From the NCBI GenBank assembly GCA_037355855.1, contig CM074759.1, positions 7,192,001-7,256,000 on the forward strand: a DNA stretch of 64,000 nt, in the 5' to 3' direction. The notes under the pieces are model-generated. The model had not been told where the DNA came from, did not search any database, and worked only from the letters and a program-made list of their open reading frames with translations. Source of the stretch: Pseudo-nitzschia pungens. Taxonomy: Eukaryota; Bacillariophyta; Bacillariophyceae; Bacillariales; Bacillariaceae. The translations under genes and the position numbers were made by a program. This document shows, piece by piece, positions 45,264-55,328 of this stretch (its first letter is position 1; each line of letters starts with the position of its first letter).

Positions 45264-47265
45264 GGCTCAAATCACTGACACTAGCATCATGGCTGGAGGA
45301 GAATGCAATAGCAGCAACCCCAAGCCTCAAAGCAGAGGCTGCATCTTCCTCACCACCGGCAGCAGGAACTTCAGTTGAGGCATCAGGAGAGGCCACAGGG
45401 AGGTCACCAGCCATGGCATTATGGGGAGGATCAGGAACTTCAGGGGGAACATCAGGAGAGATACCAGGGGAGGCATCAGCCTTGGCAACATTGGGAGGAT
45501 CACCTCCAGGAGGAGCAGCATCTGCAGGCGCTGAAGCCTGGACAGCAGTGAGATTGGAAGTGCCAGTCGCTAAAGTATCCATGGATTGAGAGTCATCAAA
45601 GCCTCCACCACCACTGTCAGCACGGGCTTGGAGGTTAAAGTGCAAATCTAGATCAAAAGTGAGGTCTGGGGCAAGGTCAACTGACAAGTCATCATCAACA
45701 AGTTCCCAATCTCTTGCATCCCCATCACCAAAAAAGGGAAGAGAGTCATCCTGCATCGGATCTGCAGCAGGTTCAGTTTCCACAACACAATTGACAGCAG
45801 CATCCCAATGGTAAGCTTCCATTTCAGTCAAGCACTCAGAAGAGAACCATTGTCGAACACAAGAACCATAATGAGCTTCCAGAATAATAGGCAGGAAAGA
45901 CAACATGGCCATTGCTTCAGCCTTGGTAGTGATATTGTACAAAGCAAGGATCTCGCCTCGGTATGAACTGGCATCAACAGAAAGAAAAAGAGGCCATGAC
46001 CAATTGTCACGGGTTCTGATGCCCAGAAGCACACTGCGCAGTGTCTTCAAACCCAGCCCGTGGCCCAAGTCAACAGGAAGATCAAGATCAACTACCCCCA
46101 GAACAGGAGCAGTTTCATGGCTCTCAATAAATTTGGCTTGGCGGTGCTTAGCTTGGCGAACAGTCTTGAGCTTGGAAGGGGGGAGAGGCCTGTCAGAAGG
46201 ATTGGTAGCTGTCTCAATGAACTTGTAGAATTTACCATCAGGTAAAGAGGCAATGTCTGAAGGTTTGCAATGGTTGAACTGGGCTTTGAGGAGCTTAACA
46301 GTTTGGGCGCGCTTTGTAGCATCACATAAAACATGAGCAGCCAGAACCGGATTGGGATCAGGAGTTCTGGAGTTGTCAAGGCTGATATTCTTCCTGATAA
46401 CAGCAATAGGACATGCCTGAAACCTGGGATGAGTCTGAAGCAATTCGTTGTAGTGGTCAAGATCAAAACTCTGCATGTAAGATCCAAGGAGAAATCCACA
46501 GGTGACAATAACTGGGGCCTGTATGTGGTCAAACTTCAGGTCCATGTCACGGTCTCTGAGCCTCTGGAGCAACTGGGCTGAAAAGAGATTCTCCAAGGAA
46601 ACACTGTGTCCCACAAAGAACCTTAAGTGAGGAGCAGTTCTACTGCGAAGCCAGAGCTGAGCAACATACAATTCCAAGGTCTTCCTGTCAGGAAGTGTCG
46701 TCCAAAGCTTGGTAACAGGCTTGGCCTTGGGATTGAGCCGGGCTCTTGAGGGAAAAACATACAACACCAGGCGCTTGTCAACAGTCCAAAGAAGATCCAA
46801 AGCCTCCTTGAGAGACTTGAGCAGTTCATCATATAGTTCCCCAGGGCATTGTGACATCAACCTTGGAAGGGACATAGTGACAAAAGAACTATGGGAACAC
46901 TTGGTGCCAGCAGTGACATCCACTGGAGCCCGGGAATCACTTGAGCAGACCCCTCGGCGTTGGAGGAAATGCCCAGCAGAAGAGGACAAGACAGTAGCAC
47001 CACCACCACCAGGAAGAAAGGACACTGATTTGGAAGTGAAAGATTTGGAAGTGGAAGCATCATCAGCCACAGGTGGCGCAGGTGTAGGAGGTCGCTTCTT
47101 GAAATGCCAGTGAGAACCAAGCACCTGATTGGCTGCCAACCATACTTTGCCTTCAGTGCTAGGCAAAAGGTTGCCTTCACAGTACATGGTGTCAAAACAC
47201 TCAGGTGACATCTTGGCCAGACCAATAAGACATCTCTTTAGAGCATGGCCGGAAGGTTGCTTGGG
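45184..47265 (-). CDS. LINE ORF1 protein, N-terminally truncated by the insertion
   Basis: Open from the element's 5' edge on the minus strand; about 690 residues remain. It aligns with the C-terminal half of the ORF1 at 55249 (for example LIGL-KMSPECFD and YCEGNLLPSTEGKVW). No classical RNA-binding motif is recognised. A conserved block of about 300 residues (RLVLYVFPSRARLNPKAKPV, LDHYNELLQTHPRFQACPIA, PVLGVVDLDLPVDLG, VSFL) probably carries the nucleic-acid chaperone function, by analogy with other LINE ORF1 proteins. The C-terminus is rich in Ala, Pro and Asp. Confidence 0.75.
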   Translation of the reverse strand, partial: PKQPSGHALKRCLIGLAKMSPECFDTMYCEGNLLPSTEGKVWLAANQVLGSHWHFKKRPPTPAPPVADDASTSKSFTSKSVSFLPGGGGATVLSSSAGHFLQRRGVCSSDSRAPVDVTAGTKCSHSSFVTMSLPRLMSQCPGELYDELLKSLKEALDLLWTVDKRLVLYVFPSRARLNPKAKPVTKLWTTLPDRKTLELYVAQLWLRSRTAPHLRFFVGHSVSLENLFSAQLLQRLRDRDMDLKFDHIQAPVIVTCGFLLGSYMQSFDLDHYNELLQTHPRFQACPIAVIRKNISLDNSRTPDPNPVLAAHVLCDATKRAQTVKLLKAQFNHCKPSDIASLPDGKFYKFIETATNPSDRPLPPSKLKTVRQAKHRQAKFIESHETAPVLGVVDLDLPVDLGHGLGLKTLRSVLLGIRTRDNWSWPLFLSVDASSYRGEILALYNITTKAEAMAMLSFLPIILEAHYGSCVRQWFSSECLTEMEAYHWDAAVNCVVETEPAADPMQDDSLPFFGDGDARDWELVDDDLSVDLAPDLTFDLDLHFNLQARADSGGGGFDDSQSMDTLATGTSNLTAVQASAPADAAPPGGDPPNVAKADASPGISPDVPPEVPDPPHNAMAGDLPVASPDASTEVPAAGGEEDAASALRLGVAAIAFSSSHDASVSDLSHANVSTKSAPATLSSERQTRFPSDHG

Positions 47266-48827
47266 GGTGCTGACTGCACATCAAGAGGCATGCATGCATG
47301 TTGCTAGGGCATTGTCCATGAGTTGAGTGGCTCTGGCGTTGGCTTGTGGAGGATTAACATGGACTAAAACTCTGAGAATATCATCAGCGACTGTATGATG
47401 GACTCTTTCACAGATGGCGTTTGACTGTGGGTTCTTCACTGTAGTGGGGACTGATTGGACTCAATATTGCTTGAGAGTGAGTTGGAATTCAGCCCCTAGG
47501 AACTCACCACCATTGTCATGGATGCATCTGTTTGGTCTAGGATATCTTGAGAGCCAGCAGTTCTTGAATTGATCTGATACATGCTGTGATGACTTGTCTC
47601 TGATCCGTATGATTTCAAGTAGATTGGTGACTGGATCAATACAGGTGAGAGCCTTGAAGTTATAGATCTTGTTTTGAGCTGTGATCTTCCAAGGGCCTAT
47701 AAGATCAACATGGACTTCATCGAATGGAGATATTGGCGCTTCTTTGGGAGGAAGCTTCCCATATTTGGCTTGCCTGCTCTTGTATTGGATGCAATTGTCG
47801 GGGCAAATGTAGGACTTGCATAGGTTGGACAGGTTGTCTGCATAGAAGCGGGCTGCGATAGTCTTATATAATCTGGTGGATCCACAATGACCCAACAGAA
47901 GATGGTAGTACCATTTGATGGTATCATTCGTGAGAGAGCTTGGTATGTAAATTCTCCAATTATCTGGATTGGATTGGTTGGTATAGCAAAGGATGTTATT
48001 GCCTTGTAATTCTTGGTAAAAGAATGCTTTGGATTGAATCTTGAACTTGACAGTCGGGTCCTTTTGCTGATGGAGGTATATCTTGGTGTAGTTAACCAGG
48101 CATTCCATGTCTTGGTTGTTTGGTAGATTGACTAGACACTCATTGTTCAGCAAACAGGAGTATAATTCCTGATCTGCGTCATTGCATAAGTGTTGGAATA
48201 GGTTCGGGAACTCTGTTAGGAACAGTTCTTCATCTTGCTTGGGGACTTCAAGTTTCAAAAAATCAATAAGAGTGCCCTTACCAAGGGCTTCTTTCTTCCC
48301 CACAGTAGGTGGATCCATCCTGGGGAGTCTGGAGAAGGCATCAGCAAGGACATTCTTCTTGCCTTCCACATAAGTGAGGTTGACACCGAATTCTTCAAGG
48401 AATAGTCTCCACCGGAGGACTCGTTGGACTGAGAGGGTTCTGAAGGTAAGGTTCTTATGATCAGTGTATACATTGATGACTCCACCGAGGAGCATCTTTC
48501 TGTACTCTTTGCAGCAGAGTACAATTGCGAGGAGTTCTTTCTCCATAGCAGTGTAGCTTCGTTGGGTATCAGATAGTTTCTTGGACCAATAGGCAATAGG
48601 CTTGCCATCTTGGAGGATAGCAGCGCCTAGTTGTAGGTCGGAGGCATCAGTATACAGTTCAAAGGGCTTGTTAAGATCGGGATAGGTATTCAGCGCATCT
48701 GCTGCCACCATGGCTTTCATTTCTTGGAAGGCCTTGTCTTGAGCTGGACCCCAAGTGAAAGCTGAAGGAGCTTTCCTTTGCTTGCCTTTGATGGCAGCTG
48801 CTTGAGGAGTTTTCTTGGGGGTCCCGG
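47266..48827 (-). pseudogene. pol: Gypsy pol: RNase H and integrase
   Basis: Minus strand. It begins at [14 protein letters not shown] just inside the LTR insertion point at 48828. RNase H is seen as [24 protein letters not shown] and VYTDHKNL. Then come integrase zinc-binding HLLLGHCGSTRL with CKSYICPDNC, core EVHVDLIGPW and HDNGGEFLGAEF. A stop (TGA replacing a glycine codon) at 47461 interrupts the core; the sequence continues through the third catalytic residue to HAS at the LINE edge and resumes at 38960. Confidence 0.85.
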
Positions 48828-49142
48828 TGTAACATGCTAGCGTAGGCTAGTAGTTACGAATTAATAATTAACTGAATCCCACATGGGATTCAATCGGTAC
48901 ATATATATATGACATCCATGTATGGATATCCGGTATGTATGAACAGGCATACAGAAGAGAGCGATCGTACGATTAAGGTTACATACAGAATATATGTTAT
49001 ATACAGGGATGTAGATTATATAAAGAGATCGCGATGACCTCATCGCTCATTATTTCCTCTCTTTAATTTGAATCCCATCTTGTAAAGTGAAATAACACAC
49101 AATTATTCATACTACTCCGAATTTCTACCTTAGAGTGTTACA
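48828..49142 (+). repeat. Gypsy 5' LTR, 315 bp
   Basis: It starts TGTAACATGCTAGCGTAGG and ends TTAGAGTGTTACA. It is a complete LTR in plus orientation, joined at its first base to minus-strand pol sequence, so it marks a true integration end. Confidence 0.85.
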
Positions 49143-49276
49143 CAGTAATTACTGTCCGCTTCACGTAGGAACAGTAGTAGAATTCAGTACTGAAATCTCA
49201 ATAAAACCAAAACATCGAAAGCCTCAACAACAGAGGCAACCTGTACCCTTGACAAGAGCAACCTCCTTATCCAACC

Positions 49277-50415
49277 ATGGCCGGTATTTACAGAGATCCT
49301 CCTATTGCCTACAAGAGCTCCTTTGATCGGACCAAGCCAAAACTATTCACCCTATACAATGTCGATGAGGACCGGACCAACAGCATGAAAGTCCCACTGT
49401 TCACAGAGACCGGAGGACTAGAAGAACTGCTCTTTGTGGAAGAGTCTTTTTGGAACGCCTCCAAGCTCCTAAGACTCCCAATCGACGTCTATCTCACTCA
49501 TTTCAGTCGATGCCTCACTACTGATGCACAGAGCAAGTGGAATGACATGATCAAGGATCCACTGGACCCAGAGGAATACCAATACTCCCAAGGGTGGTGG
49601 ATACGACCAAGCGTTTCTAGATTTCACCAAGCTCTACTGCAATGCCAGAGACGCTAGAGACATCATGCACACCTCATGCACACCTATCTACGCAGCTCAG
49701 AATGTCGAAAGACCCCATCAGTTACATGCAAAGAGCATGCCGACTGGATCCTTATCCTCATGAAGTACACCCAGAAACTGGATGGTAGCAGCGCCCCCCT
49801 ATCCAGAGTGGAAAAGCTCACCATTCTCCTGCACTCCTTCCCTTCTGCATGGATTGAGAGCTATGGAATCATCCACAGTGGAGTTCAAGAAGATACCACA
49901 GTCCAACACATTGTGGATCACATGAGCTGTCACGAGCGCCAAGCAAACAAGAAAGGCAACAAGAACAACAACAAGCAGCAGAAGCGCTCGAATAACAACA
50001 GCAACCACAACAACAGCAACTCTCGTAAGCGAAACTTGAACTTCAACAAGGGAAACAACAACAAGAAGAAGTCCAATCCCTGCAGAATCCCTGGTCACCA
50101 TCATGATTGGTCGGAGTGCTCAAAGAACAAGTTCTCCAAGAACTACAAGGGCCCCAGTACCAACCAAACCATACCAGGAAGTAATGAAACCTTCCAAGCT
50201 CATATCAACGCTGCGCACGAAGCAGCAATTGAAGAATACCATGGCAACAAAACAACAACTCCAACACTGAAACCTTCTATTCTCAGTGCCACGAGACCCC
50301 TGGAAGCAACGAATCATTCCAAGCCCACATGAGAGCAGCAATGGAATCCTACCATGAAGAACATGGAGGCCGAACCGAAAGGAGCATTGATGGTGAGCTT
50401 GTTTGGCTCCCATGA
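49277..50415 (+). pseudogene. gag: Gypsy gag with two frame disruptions
   Basis: ATG at 49279 (MAGIYRDPP). The frame follows the gag at 2-952, but an 11-bp duplication around 49660-49680 (ACCTCATGCAC twice) shifts the frame. A second shift follows NKTTT near 50245-50260, where the copy also has a longer stretch than the first gag. The zinc-knuckle motif CRIPGHHHDWSEC is intact. The last codons, LVWLP then TGA at 50413, are in the frame of pol. Confidence 0.85.
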
Positions 50416-50452
50416 TTGCACAAGCAATCCTCCACCAAGAGACCCAAGGGTC
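50413..50452 (+). promoter_or_regulatory. In-frame gag-UGA-pol junction, second copy
   Basis: CCA TGA TTG CAC AAG: pol follows in the same frame with no gap. The self-complementary GACCCAAGGGTC is at 50441-50452, at the same distance as in the copy at 950-989. Confidence 0.5.
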
Positions 50453-52347
50453 CATCAAAACCAGCAATCACCTTGCCTCCAGCTCCCCGGGAACTGGATG
50501 CCAGTACAGCCCTGCTGTCTGGGATGACGCATGGAGGAGATCTCCCAGATAAAGAGGGGAAGGAACCTACAGGATGGAGTCCTGTTGAGCGCTCAGCAAA
50601 GCCTGCAATCGCAGCAACAACAACAAAAACAGTTCGATTCTCCGAAGAGAATGATACGAACATGGATCCTAATCCGAACATGGAATCGAATCGAAAACAA
50701 CTGAATCGATCCAAGGGTACAACAGACGCGAAAGATAGTACAGCAGCAATAAATAGACCACTCTTGTCCCTGGCAAGGAATTGGTCCACGGGTACAGTGA
50801 AAAATCTCTATTGCAATACCCAAAACTCCAAAGACTACACCAAAGGAGGTGCGCTGGAGCAAAATTATTTAAAGCTGCTGTCGACTGCTGGAAATCCAGC
50901 AGAACAGGCATCGAATAAGAGCAACGTGGCTCCTATTCTTCTAACTAACGTACAGTACATACAAGACATCCCCATGAAATCAAGACCACTACTAGCACTA
51001 CTAGATAGTGGATCCTCCGGAACTTTAATCAACAAGAGAGCACTACCATTCCGCACCATACCAATAAGAAGCAAGCATCAAGTCCTAACTACTACAGCAA
51101 ATGGAAGCTTTGACACAACCGAGTATATTATCATGAAGAACATCAAGCTACAGGAGTTTGGCAACTACAACATTGACCGACAAGAGGCAAGGCTCTTCCA
51201 TTCCCCCAACTGCAAATATGATCTGATACTGGGCAGAGACTTCCTCCACCTAGCAAAGATCAATCTCCTATTCAAAGAGGGAGCAGTTCAGTGGATGGAT
51301 AGAACCATTCCTATGAAGGACACCTCCCTATACCATGACAACTACACCATGCTCATGGAAGAACTAGAAGACGCCGAACTCTTTGCTGATGATCTATCCT
51401 TTGCCAATCCATACAAGTCCAAGGTAATATTAGACAGAGCCTATCAAGAAAAAGATCCATCCACAGTCGCACAGCAACAGTCCCACATGTCCAAAGCAGA
51501 GCAACATCAGTTCCAAGCAATACTAAACAAGTACCCTAATGTCTTCAACGGCGAACTAGGGAAGTATCCACACAAGAAGATCTCTCTAAGACTGAAGCCC
51601 GGATCCAAGCCCATACACAAGAAGCCTTATCCAGTTGCATACAAAAGAGAAGACCTATTCAAAAGGGAGCTCCAGAATCTTTGCAATGATGGAGTACTCA
51701 AGAGATGCACTGGACCAGCTGAATGGGCGTTTCCAACCTTTATTGTTCCAAAGAAAGACAACAGAGTTAGATGGGTATCAGACTTCAGAGAACTGAATGA
51801 ACTCCTAGAGTGCCGACCTTATCCCATACCTAGGATACAAGACATCATGAACAAGCGTGGCAAGTATACCCACTTCACCAAGATTGACTTGTCCATGCAA
51901 TACTACTGCTTTGAACTGGATGACGCAAGCAAAAAGCTCTGTACCATAGTCACTCCCTATGGATGTTATGAGTATCAGCGCCTACCAATGGGTGTCAAAG
52001 TCTCTCCAGACGTTGCTCAGCAACTAATGGAAGATATCCTACAAGACACTGACTGCACTGTTTATATTGATGATATTGGCGTTTGGACTAATGGATCGTT
52101 TGACCTCCACATGAAGACAATAGACAAAATACTGGACCGGCTCAACCAGAATGGGCTCAAATGCAACCCACTCAAGTGTGATTGGGCTGTACAAGAGACC
52201 GACTTCCTTGGATACTGGATGACACCTACAGCAGTTAAGCTATGGAGAAAGAAGATTGAAGCCATTCCACATATGGATCAACCACGAACTGTGACCCAAG
52301 TCAAGTCCTTTCTGGGAGCAGTAGGATACTACAGAGATATGTGGCCT
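50416..52347 (+). pseudogene. pol: Gypsy pol 5' half: protease and reverse transcriptase
   Basis: The frame is open from the codon after TGA to the breakpoint at about 52347, after which 14 chance codons are read in an inverted LTR. The aspartic protease has LLALLDSGSSGTLI (D197) and ends near LILGRDFLHLA. The RT region has WVSDFRELNELL, KIDLSMQYYCFELD, RLPMGVKVSP, YIDDIGVW (Y550-D553), LKCDWAVQETDFLGYWMT and the start of the connection domain, [15 protein letters not shown]. RNase H and integrase are missing on this strand. The gene order PR-RT-RH-IN of the family as a whole identifies Ty3/gypsy rather than copia. Confidence 0.9.
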
Positions 52348-52422
52348 ATGTACCGATTGAATCCCATGTGGGATTCGGTTAATTATTAATTCGTAACTAC
52401 TAGCCTACGCTAGCATGTTACA
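52348..52422 (-). repeat. Truncated gypsy LTR, first ~75 bp
   Basis: On the minus strand it starts TGTAACATGCTAGCGTAGG, nearly identical to the start of the LTR at 48828. It breaks off at CGGTACAT, where it meets the plus-strand pol. It follows the integrase gene at 52453-53886 and is that element's 3' LTR. Confidence 0.85.
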
Positions 52423-52452
52423 TAGTGCCTCATGATTGAACAAATCCTACAG

Positions 52453-53886
52453 TTAAGCCGCCCAATGACTCATGGAACAATCCGAGTCGTTTGATTGGCT
52501 CGATTCAATATCTGTGGGTTCAGTCGATGTTGACTCCAACTGATTCGATTGACTTACTGTGGATTCATTTGGTTCTCGATAGGGCGTGAGCTTTTGTATG
52601 TTCACTGTTTCCACCAATGACGGGGCTCTTTGCAACTTCACCGTTCCATTCGGATTGACTTGTGTGATTGGAAAAGGACCGATCTTCCTGGATTGGAGCT
52701 TGTCCAGATCTGGTTCCTGTATCCATACCTTATCATTCACTTGGAAGGTGTGATTGATTCTTTTGGCATTGTCTCTGAGTAGATTCTTGTTAATCCCTTG
52801 TTGTCGAAGCTGCTGCAAAGCTAATAGATTGGAGGTTAGTGGCAGATCAACAAGCATGTCCCAATTGAACACTAGGGACCCTGGAGATGCCTGTAAGGCA
52901 GCATTGACAGCACATCTGGAGGCATGCATGCAAGTAGCCAGAGCATTATCCATGAGCTGGCTAGCTCTGGTGTTTGCCTGTGGAGGATTGACATGTACCA
53001 GAACTCGTAGGATATCAGCCACTGTGTGATGGACTCGCTCGCAAATAGCATTAGACTGGGGGTTCTTGACTGTGGTTGGGATGGCTTGGATCCCATACTG
53101 CTTGAGAGTAGTCTGGAATTCAGCTCCTAGAAATTCACCACCATTGTCATGAACACATCTGATAGGTCTTGGGTATCTTGACAGCCAACAGTTCTTGAAT
53201 TGGTCTGATACATGCTGAGAGGATTTGTCCCTGATTCGGATGATTTCCAGTAGGTTGGTGACTGGATCAATACAAGTGAGGGCCTTGAAGTTGTAGTTCT
53301 TGCCTTGTGCTGTAATCTTCCATGGTCCAATAAGATCCACATGCACCTCGTCAAAGGGTGCTAGTGGGGCTTCTTTCAGTGGCAGCTTACCATACTTGGA
53401 GTGTTGGTTCTTGTATTTAATGCAGCTGTCGGGGCAGATGTAAGTCTTGCAAAGATTGGATGGATTGTCAATGTAGAATCTTGTGGAAATAGTCTGATAT
53501 AGCCTGGTGGATCCACAATGACCGAACAGGAGATGGTACCATTTGATGGTATCATTGGAGAGGGAGCTTGGTATGTATATGCACCAGTTGTCTGGGTTCG
53601 ATTGGTTGGCATAGCAGAGGATGTTGTTTCCTTCTAATTCTTGGTAGAAGAAGGCTTTGGATTGAATCTTGAACTTGATGGTAGGATCCTTCTGCTGATG
53701 AAGATAGATATTGTGGTAGTTCACTGGGCATTCCACATCATGTTGGTTTGGTAGATTGACTAGACACTCATTGTTCAGCAAGCAGGTTTGTAGTTCTCTG
53801 TCTGCGTCATTGCATAAGTGCTGGAAGAGGTTCGGGAATTCAGCTAAAAACAGTTCTTCATCTTGTTTGGGGACTTCAAGCTTCAA
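52453..53886 (-). CDS. pol: Gypsy integrase (pol C-terminal part)
   Basis: An open minus-strand frame of 477 residues and the best integrase in the window. Zinc-binding domain: HLLFGHCGSTRL and CKTYICPDSC. Catalytic core: EVHVDLIGPW (Asp), CVHDNGGEF (Asp), NAICERVHHTV (Glu). C-terminal GPF/Y-like module: RKIGPFPITQVNPNGTVKLQ. The tail is Ser/Glu-rich. It inserts new element copies. It is separated from its RNase H part (63251-64000) by the LINE at 53888-63250. The first residues (KLEVPKQDEE) lie directly at that insertion site. Confidence 0.9.
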   Translation of the reverse strand: MKLEVPKQDEELFLAEFPNLFQHLCNDADRELQTCLLNNECLVNLPNQHDVECPVNYHNIYLHQQKDPTIKFKIQSKAFFYQELEGNNILCYANQSNPDNWCIYIPSSLSNDTIKWYHLLFGHCGSTRLYQTISTRFYIDNPSNLCKTYICPDSCIKYKNQHSKYGKLPLKEAPLAPFDEVHVDLIGPWKITAQGKNYNFKALTCIDPVTNLLEIIRIRDKSSQHVSDQFKNCWLSRYPRPIRCVHDNGGEFLGAEFQTTLKQYGIQAIPTTVKNPQSNAICERVHHTVADILRVLVHVNPPQANTRASQLMDNALATCMHASRCAVNAALQASPGSLVFNWDMLVDLPLTSNLLALQQLRQQGINKNLLRDNAKRINHTFQVNDKVWIQEPDLDKLQSRKIGPFPITQVNPNGTVKLQRAPSLVETVNIQKLTPYREPNESTVSQSNQLESTSTEPTDIESSQSNDSDCSMSHWAA

Positions 53887-54190
53887 GATTAATTAATTAA
53901 TATACGTATTTAAATAACTTTAATCACCAAAGGTGAAACTAAATTACTCAGTCTGTATCCAGACTTTAACGTCGCCTCCATCATAGAGTCAGGACCCCAA
54001 GTGGCAGAACGACAAATTTTCAAACAAACCTTGAACATCAAGCAGGGAAAAAGACAAACAAGCCCCACAAAATAGGGACTTGAGAGAAAGTGAAATGGGA
54101 ATGAAGATATTGGGATAAGATCCAGTATCAAAAGGGATGGGACAGGATGAGAAGCAGGAACAGAAAACAAAACCAAGGTACAAAGTGTAA

Positions 54191-54570
54191 TCAACCCTGA
54201 GGTCCAGTAAGCCAGGCTCTGAGGAGAGCAGCCTCTCGTTGGTATGGCTGCACAGGTTGGACAGGTGCTGCATACTGCTTCCTGGCAAGGTGGATGGTTG
54301 CAAGCCACTGCCTCTTGGCAGTCAGGGTGTAACCTTGTAGGACTTGGAAAGGGGTTTGTAAAAGGGAGTGTGACTGGGGGAGTGCACCAGCTGCACCAAT
54401 TGCCAATTCAGAGGAGATGGAAGCATCAAGAGATTGGTGTTGTTCAGCATCAAGGGTACCCCCAGGACCATGGAGTCGTTCATTTCTGTAGGTCCAAAGA
54501 TCCCAGGAGGTAAGAAAGAACTGATGGATGATAGCTGAAGCCCAGCGTTTGGGAGATCGCTTGCTTCCAA
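54191..54570 (-). pseudogene. LINE ORF2 C-terminal remnant
   Basis: It encodes GSKRSPKRWASAIIHQFFLT through ALLRAWLTGPQG, the last ~125 residues of ORF2, after the deletion junction at about 54571. It is out of frame with the endonuclease fragment. It matches 39256-39630 closely. Confidence 0.85.
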
Positions 54571-55328
54571 CGGTTGGGACTGAAAAGATTTTCAGCTGCT
54601 TGAAAGTATCGGTACTGTTGATTCCAGACGGAACCAAGATCCCTATCATTTTCAACAGGGCAGTAAGCAGAAAACATAGTGACAGTGTAACCATCCCTGC
54701 CCTGAAACTTGACAAAGGACCATCTTCCAAGACCAGAAGGATCAGCCCCATGGGCAATCTTGTGGGAACTGAACAGTTGATCAATGGAAAACCCTGTGCC
54801 ACCAGGCTGAAGCCATGAACAGTCAGAAGCTTCATGCTTGTTGTTGGCAAGGTAGGAAAAACTTGAGGGACTGATATTCTTCATGCGCCGATTGAAAAGA
54901 TCACATGGCAGGAGTTTGGATTCATTCAAACAATGTTCAGCAAAAAGAGCCACACTGGCATTGCTCTTGACAAATTGACGGGCGTTGTGCTTGGACATGG
55001 ACATAAAGGCAGCTCTGCGCTGTGGTCCAATGTTTTGGAAAGTGATGATGGTGGAGTTATAGGATGGTGCTTGAGGGAAGGAGTGACCAAAACTGTCAGA
55101 ATCCTTAGCAGCAAGAGAGTCTCCATGAAGAGTTAATTGGACAAACTGAGAGACAGGGGAAGAGTCGGAGGAGGAAAGGGGAGAAACAGTAGAAGCATTG
55201 ATGGGATTTGGAGTGGAAGGCATCCCATCAAACCTCATACCAGAAAATCTAACCATGATCAGAAGGAAACCTAGTCTGTCGCAAGGATGGAAGAGTTGCC
55301 GGAGCTGATTTGGTGGAAACATTGGCAT
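54571..55328 (-). pseudogene. LINE ORF2 endonuclease, 3'-deleted
   Basis: ATG at 55328. It matches the first ~250 residues of the endonuclease at 45263, including TFQNIGP, ALFAEHCLNE and FSAYCP. It breaks off after AAENLFSPN before the Asp-x-Asn and SDH motifs, so it is catalytically dead. It overlaps ORF1 by 80 nt, as in the other copy. Confidence 0.85.

Larger units (their letters stand above)
38961..47265 (-). mobile_element. LINE-type non-LTR retrotransposon, 5'-truncated, 8.3 kb
   Basis: It is flanked by the 18-bp direct repeat GGTGCTGACTGCACATCA (38943-38960 and 47266-47283). It reads on the minus strand: partial ORF1 (47265-45184), endonuclease (45263-43266), RT (from about 43127), RNase H and zinc finger (to 39256), 3' UTR, two hairpins, (TTA)n tail. 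The 5' end is cut inside ORF1. It interrupts a gypsy integrase and is itself hit by a 95-bp MITE. Stops and frame breaks between the endonuclease, RT and RNase H parts make this copy inactive. Confidence 0.9.
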
